A stretch of 64,000 nt of DNA. Origin: Streptomyces flaveolus. Its GTDB lineage: Bacteria > Actinomycetota > Actinomycetes > Streptomycetales > Streptomycetaceae. Under the pieces are notes generated by a model. The model was not told where the DNA came from and ran no database searches. It saw nothing but the letters and a program-made list of their open reading frames with translations. The stretch spans positions 62,001 through 126,000 of the forward strand of contig NZ_JNWV01000028.1 of NCBI RefSeq assembly GCF_000716535.1. Direction: 5' to 3'. A program made the translations under genes and the position numbers. Numbering within the stretch: position 1 is the first letter of the stretch; each line of letters opens with the position of its first letter. Below are positions 62,942-64,000 of this stretch, piece by piece.

Positions 62942-64000
62942 TCAGCTCACCGTCCGCGGCAGCCGGAGGCTCAGCAGCCCCGTCAGCACGATCCCGCCGA
63001 GCTGCACCAGCAACGTGCTGACCAGCGCGTCCCGCATGCCCAGGTGCGGCACCAGGGTCAGGAACAGCGTGCCCAGCGTGGCCACCCCCAGCGCCAGCGC
63101 CGACTGCTGCGTGGTCACCATCACCCCGCTGCCGACCCCGGCCCGCGCGGGCGGCACCTCGGACATCACCAGCCGCATGATGTTGGGCAGTTGCAGCGCC
63201 TGACCCGCACCGGCCACCGCCGCGCCCGGCAGCAGCGAGACGATGTCCAGCCGCGGCCAGTCCCGCCACGCGGCCAGCACGATCAGCAGCACGCCCACCC
63301 CCTGGAGCACGGACCCGGCCGTGACCACCCGGGTGCCGAAGCGCGCGATCAGCCGGGGCCCGGCGAGGGAGGCGAGCAGGAACGCCACGGCCATCGGCGC
63401 CAGCGCGAGCCCGGCCGGCACCGGACCGAGCCCGGCACCCTGCTGCAACGCCAGCGCGATCATGAACATGAACCCGCTGAAGCCGATGGAGAACGGCACC
63501 ATCAGCTCCAGACCGCGCCGCATGGACGGCACCCGGAACAGGCTCGGCGGCACCAGCGGGGTCCGGCCCGACCGGTCCGCCCGCCGCTCCACCACCCAGA
63601 ACGCGCCCGCCGCGAACGGGAACGCGGCCAGCGACAGCAAGGTCCACAGCGGCCAGCCGGCCGCCCGGCCCTCGGTGAGCGGCGCGAGCAGCGTCAGCAG
63701 CGACACCGCGAGCAGCGCGGTGCCCGGCCCGTCCACCGGCTCGGGGTGCTGTGAGCGGGTCTCCGGCACGAACCGCGCGGCGAGCACGAGCCCCAGCACG
63801 ACCACCGGCACGTTGACGAGGAAGATGGCCCGCCACCCGGTCCCCGCGATGTCGGCGGCGACCAGCACCCCGCCGAGGATCTGCCCGGCCACCATGGACA
63901 GCCCGGCCGTGGCGCCGTAGAGGCTCATGGCCTTCGCCCGGCGCGCGCCGCTCGTGGCGGACTGGATGGTGGCGAGCACCTGCGGCAGCATCGCCGCGGC
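62942..64000 (-). CDS. DHA2-family MFS exporter, C-terminal part (5' end outside window)
   Basis: The frame is open to the window edge, so the N-terminus with the first membrane helices is missing. What remains has about 11 helices, including motif C (LYGATAGLSMVAGQILGGVL) and a central loop (RSQHPEPVDGPG). It belongs to the EmrB/QacA-type drug:H+ antiporters. It reads away from the window edge toward the divided chitinase promoter region. Confidence 0.85.
   Translation of the reverse strand, partial: AAAMLPQVLATIQSATSGARRAKAMSLYGATAGLSMVAGQILGGVLVAADIAGTGWRAIFLVNVPVVVLGLVLAARFVPETRSQHPEPVDGPGTALLAVSLLTLLAPLTEGRAAGWPLWTLLSLAAFPFAAGAFWVVERRADRSGRTPLVPPSLFRVPSMRRGLELMVPFSIGFSGFMFMIALALQQGAGLGPVPAGLALAPMAVAFLLASLAGPRLIARFGTRVVTAGSVLQGVGVLLIVLAAWRDWPRLDIVSLLPGAAVAGAGQALQLPNIMRLVMSEVPPARAGVGSGVMVTTQQSALALGVATLGTLFLTLVPHLGMRDALVSTLLVQLGGIVLTGLLSLRLPRTVS

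Overview
The window is 64 kb of a high-GC actinomycete chromosome, almost certainly Streptomyces. The evidence is the very high GC with G/C third positions, dense GTGA/ATGA start-stop overlaps, GTG starts, a gamma-butyrolactone (AfsA) system, a Zur-znu locus and a chitinase promoter with DasR/chi-type boxes. I saw no rRNA, tRNA, CRISPR array, integrase or transposase.

Layout. (1) 1-8.6 kb: 3' end of a tricorn-type protease, a HIT protein, RNase Z, an adenine-deaminase-type enzyme, a leftward MFS transporter, then a glucarate pathway pair (kdgD, broken twice, and gudD) and a PfkB kinase. (2) 8.6-9.7 kb: about 1 kb without a gene, filled with degenerate GC-rich repeats in two opposing arms. (3) 9.7-13.4 kb: phoH-ybeY-CorC/HlyC-YjbR-degenerate cytidine deaminase. 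(4) 13.6-16.6 kb: secreted proteins with a DUF916/WxL-type membrane-anchored partner. (5) 16.5-19.5 kb: amtB-glnK facing era, whose last 71 bp are repeated downstream. (6) 19.5-28.4 kb: an XRE regulator/NAD(P)-reductase pair, a GH1 beta-glucosidase, an emfourin-protealysin pair, leuA with a Leu-rich attenuator peptide, a TerB-like protein and a sialidase. (7) 28.4-34.9 kb: an aldolase of the DapA/NanA family with a complete dipeptide-type ABC transporter, plausibly a sialic-acid or oligopeptide import module. (8) 35.2-55.3 kb: an accessory island with a luciferase-like oxidoreductase, two paralogous P-loop proteins, an AfsA synthase with its TetR receptor, two reductases, a second TetR, XRE and MarR regulators, a DHA2 exporter, a metallo-beta-lactamase-fold hydrolase, and a compact biosynthetic operon (HAD phosphatase, acyl-adenylating ligase, SDR, acyl carrier protein, AvrD-like protein, second carrier protein, Sfp-type transferase, type II thioesterase). 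A Gfo/Idh/MocA oxidoreductase and a flavin reductase close it. (9) 55.4-64 kb: core genes recO-uppS, zur-znuBCA, glycyl-tRNA synthetase, then a GH18 chitinase and a partial MFS exporter.

The most promising system is the 47.2-53.5 kb operon. It combines an AvrD-like protein (the family linked to syringolide elicitors in Pseudomonas) with its own carrier proteins, loading ligase, phosphatase, phosphopantetheinyl transferase and thioesterase, but no ketosynthase. It lies a few kb from an AfsA hormone circuit. I infer a small acyl-derived butenolide/furanone-like product or signal. Other unusual points are the two structured disruptions of kdgD, the era 3'-end duplication, the opposing-arm repeat field and the internally duplicated AvrD fold.
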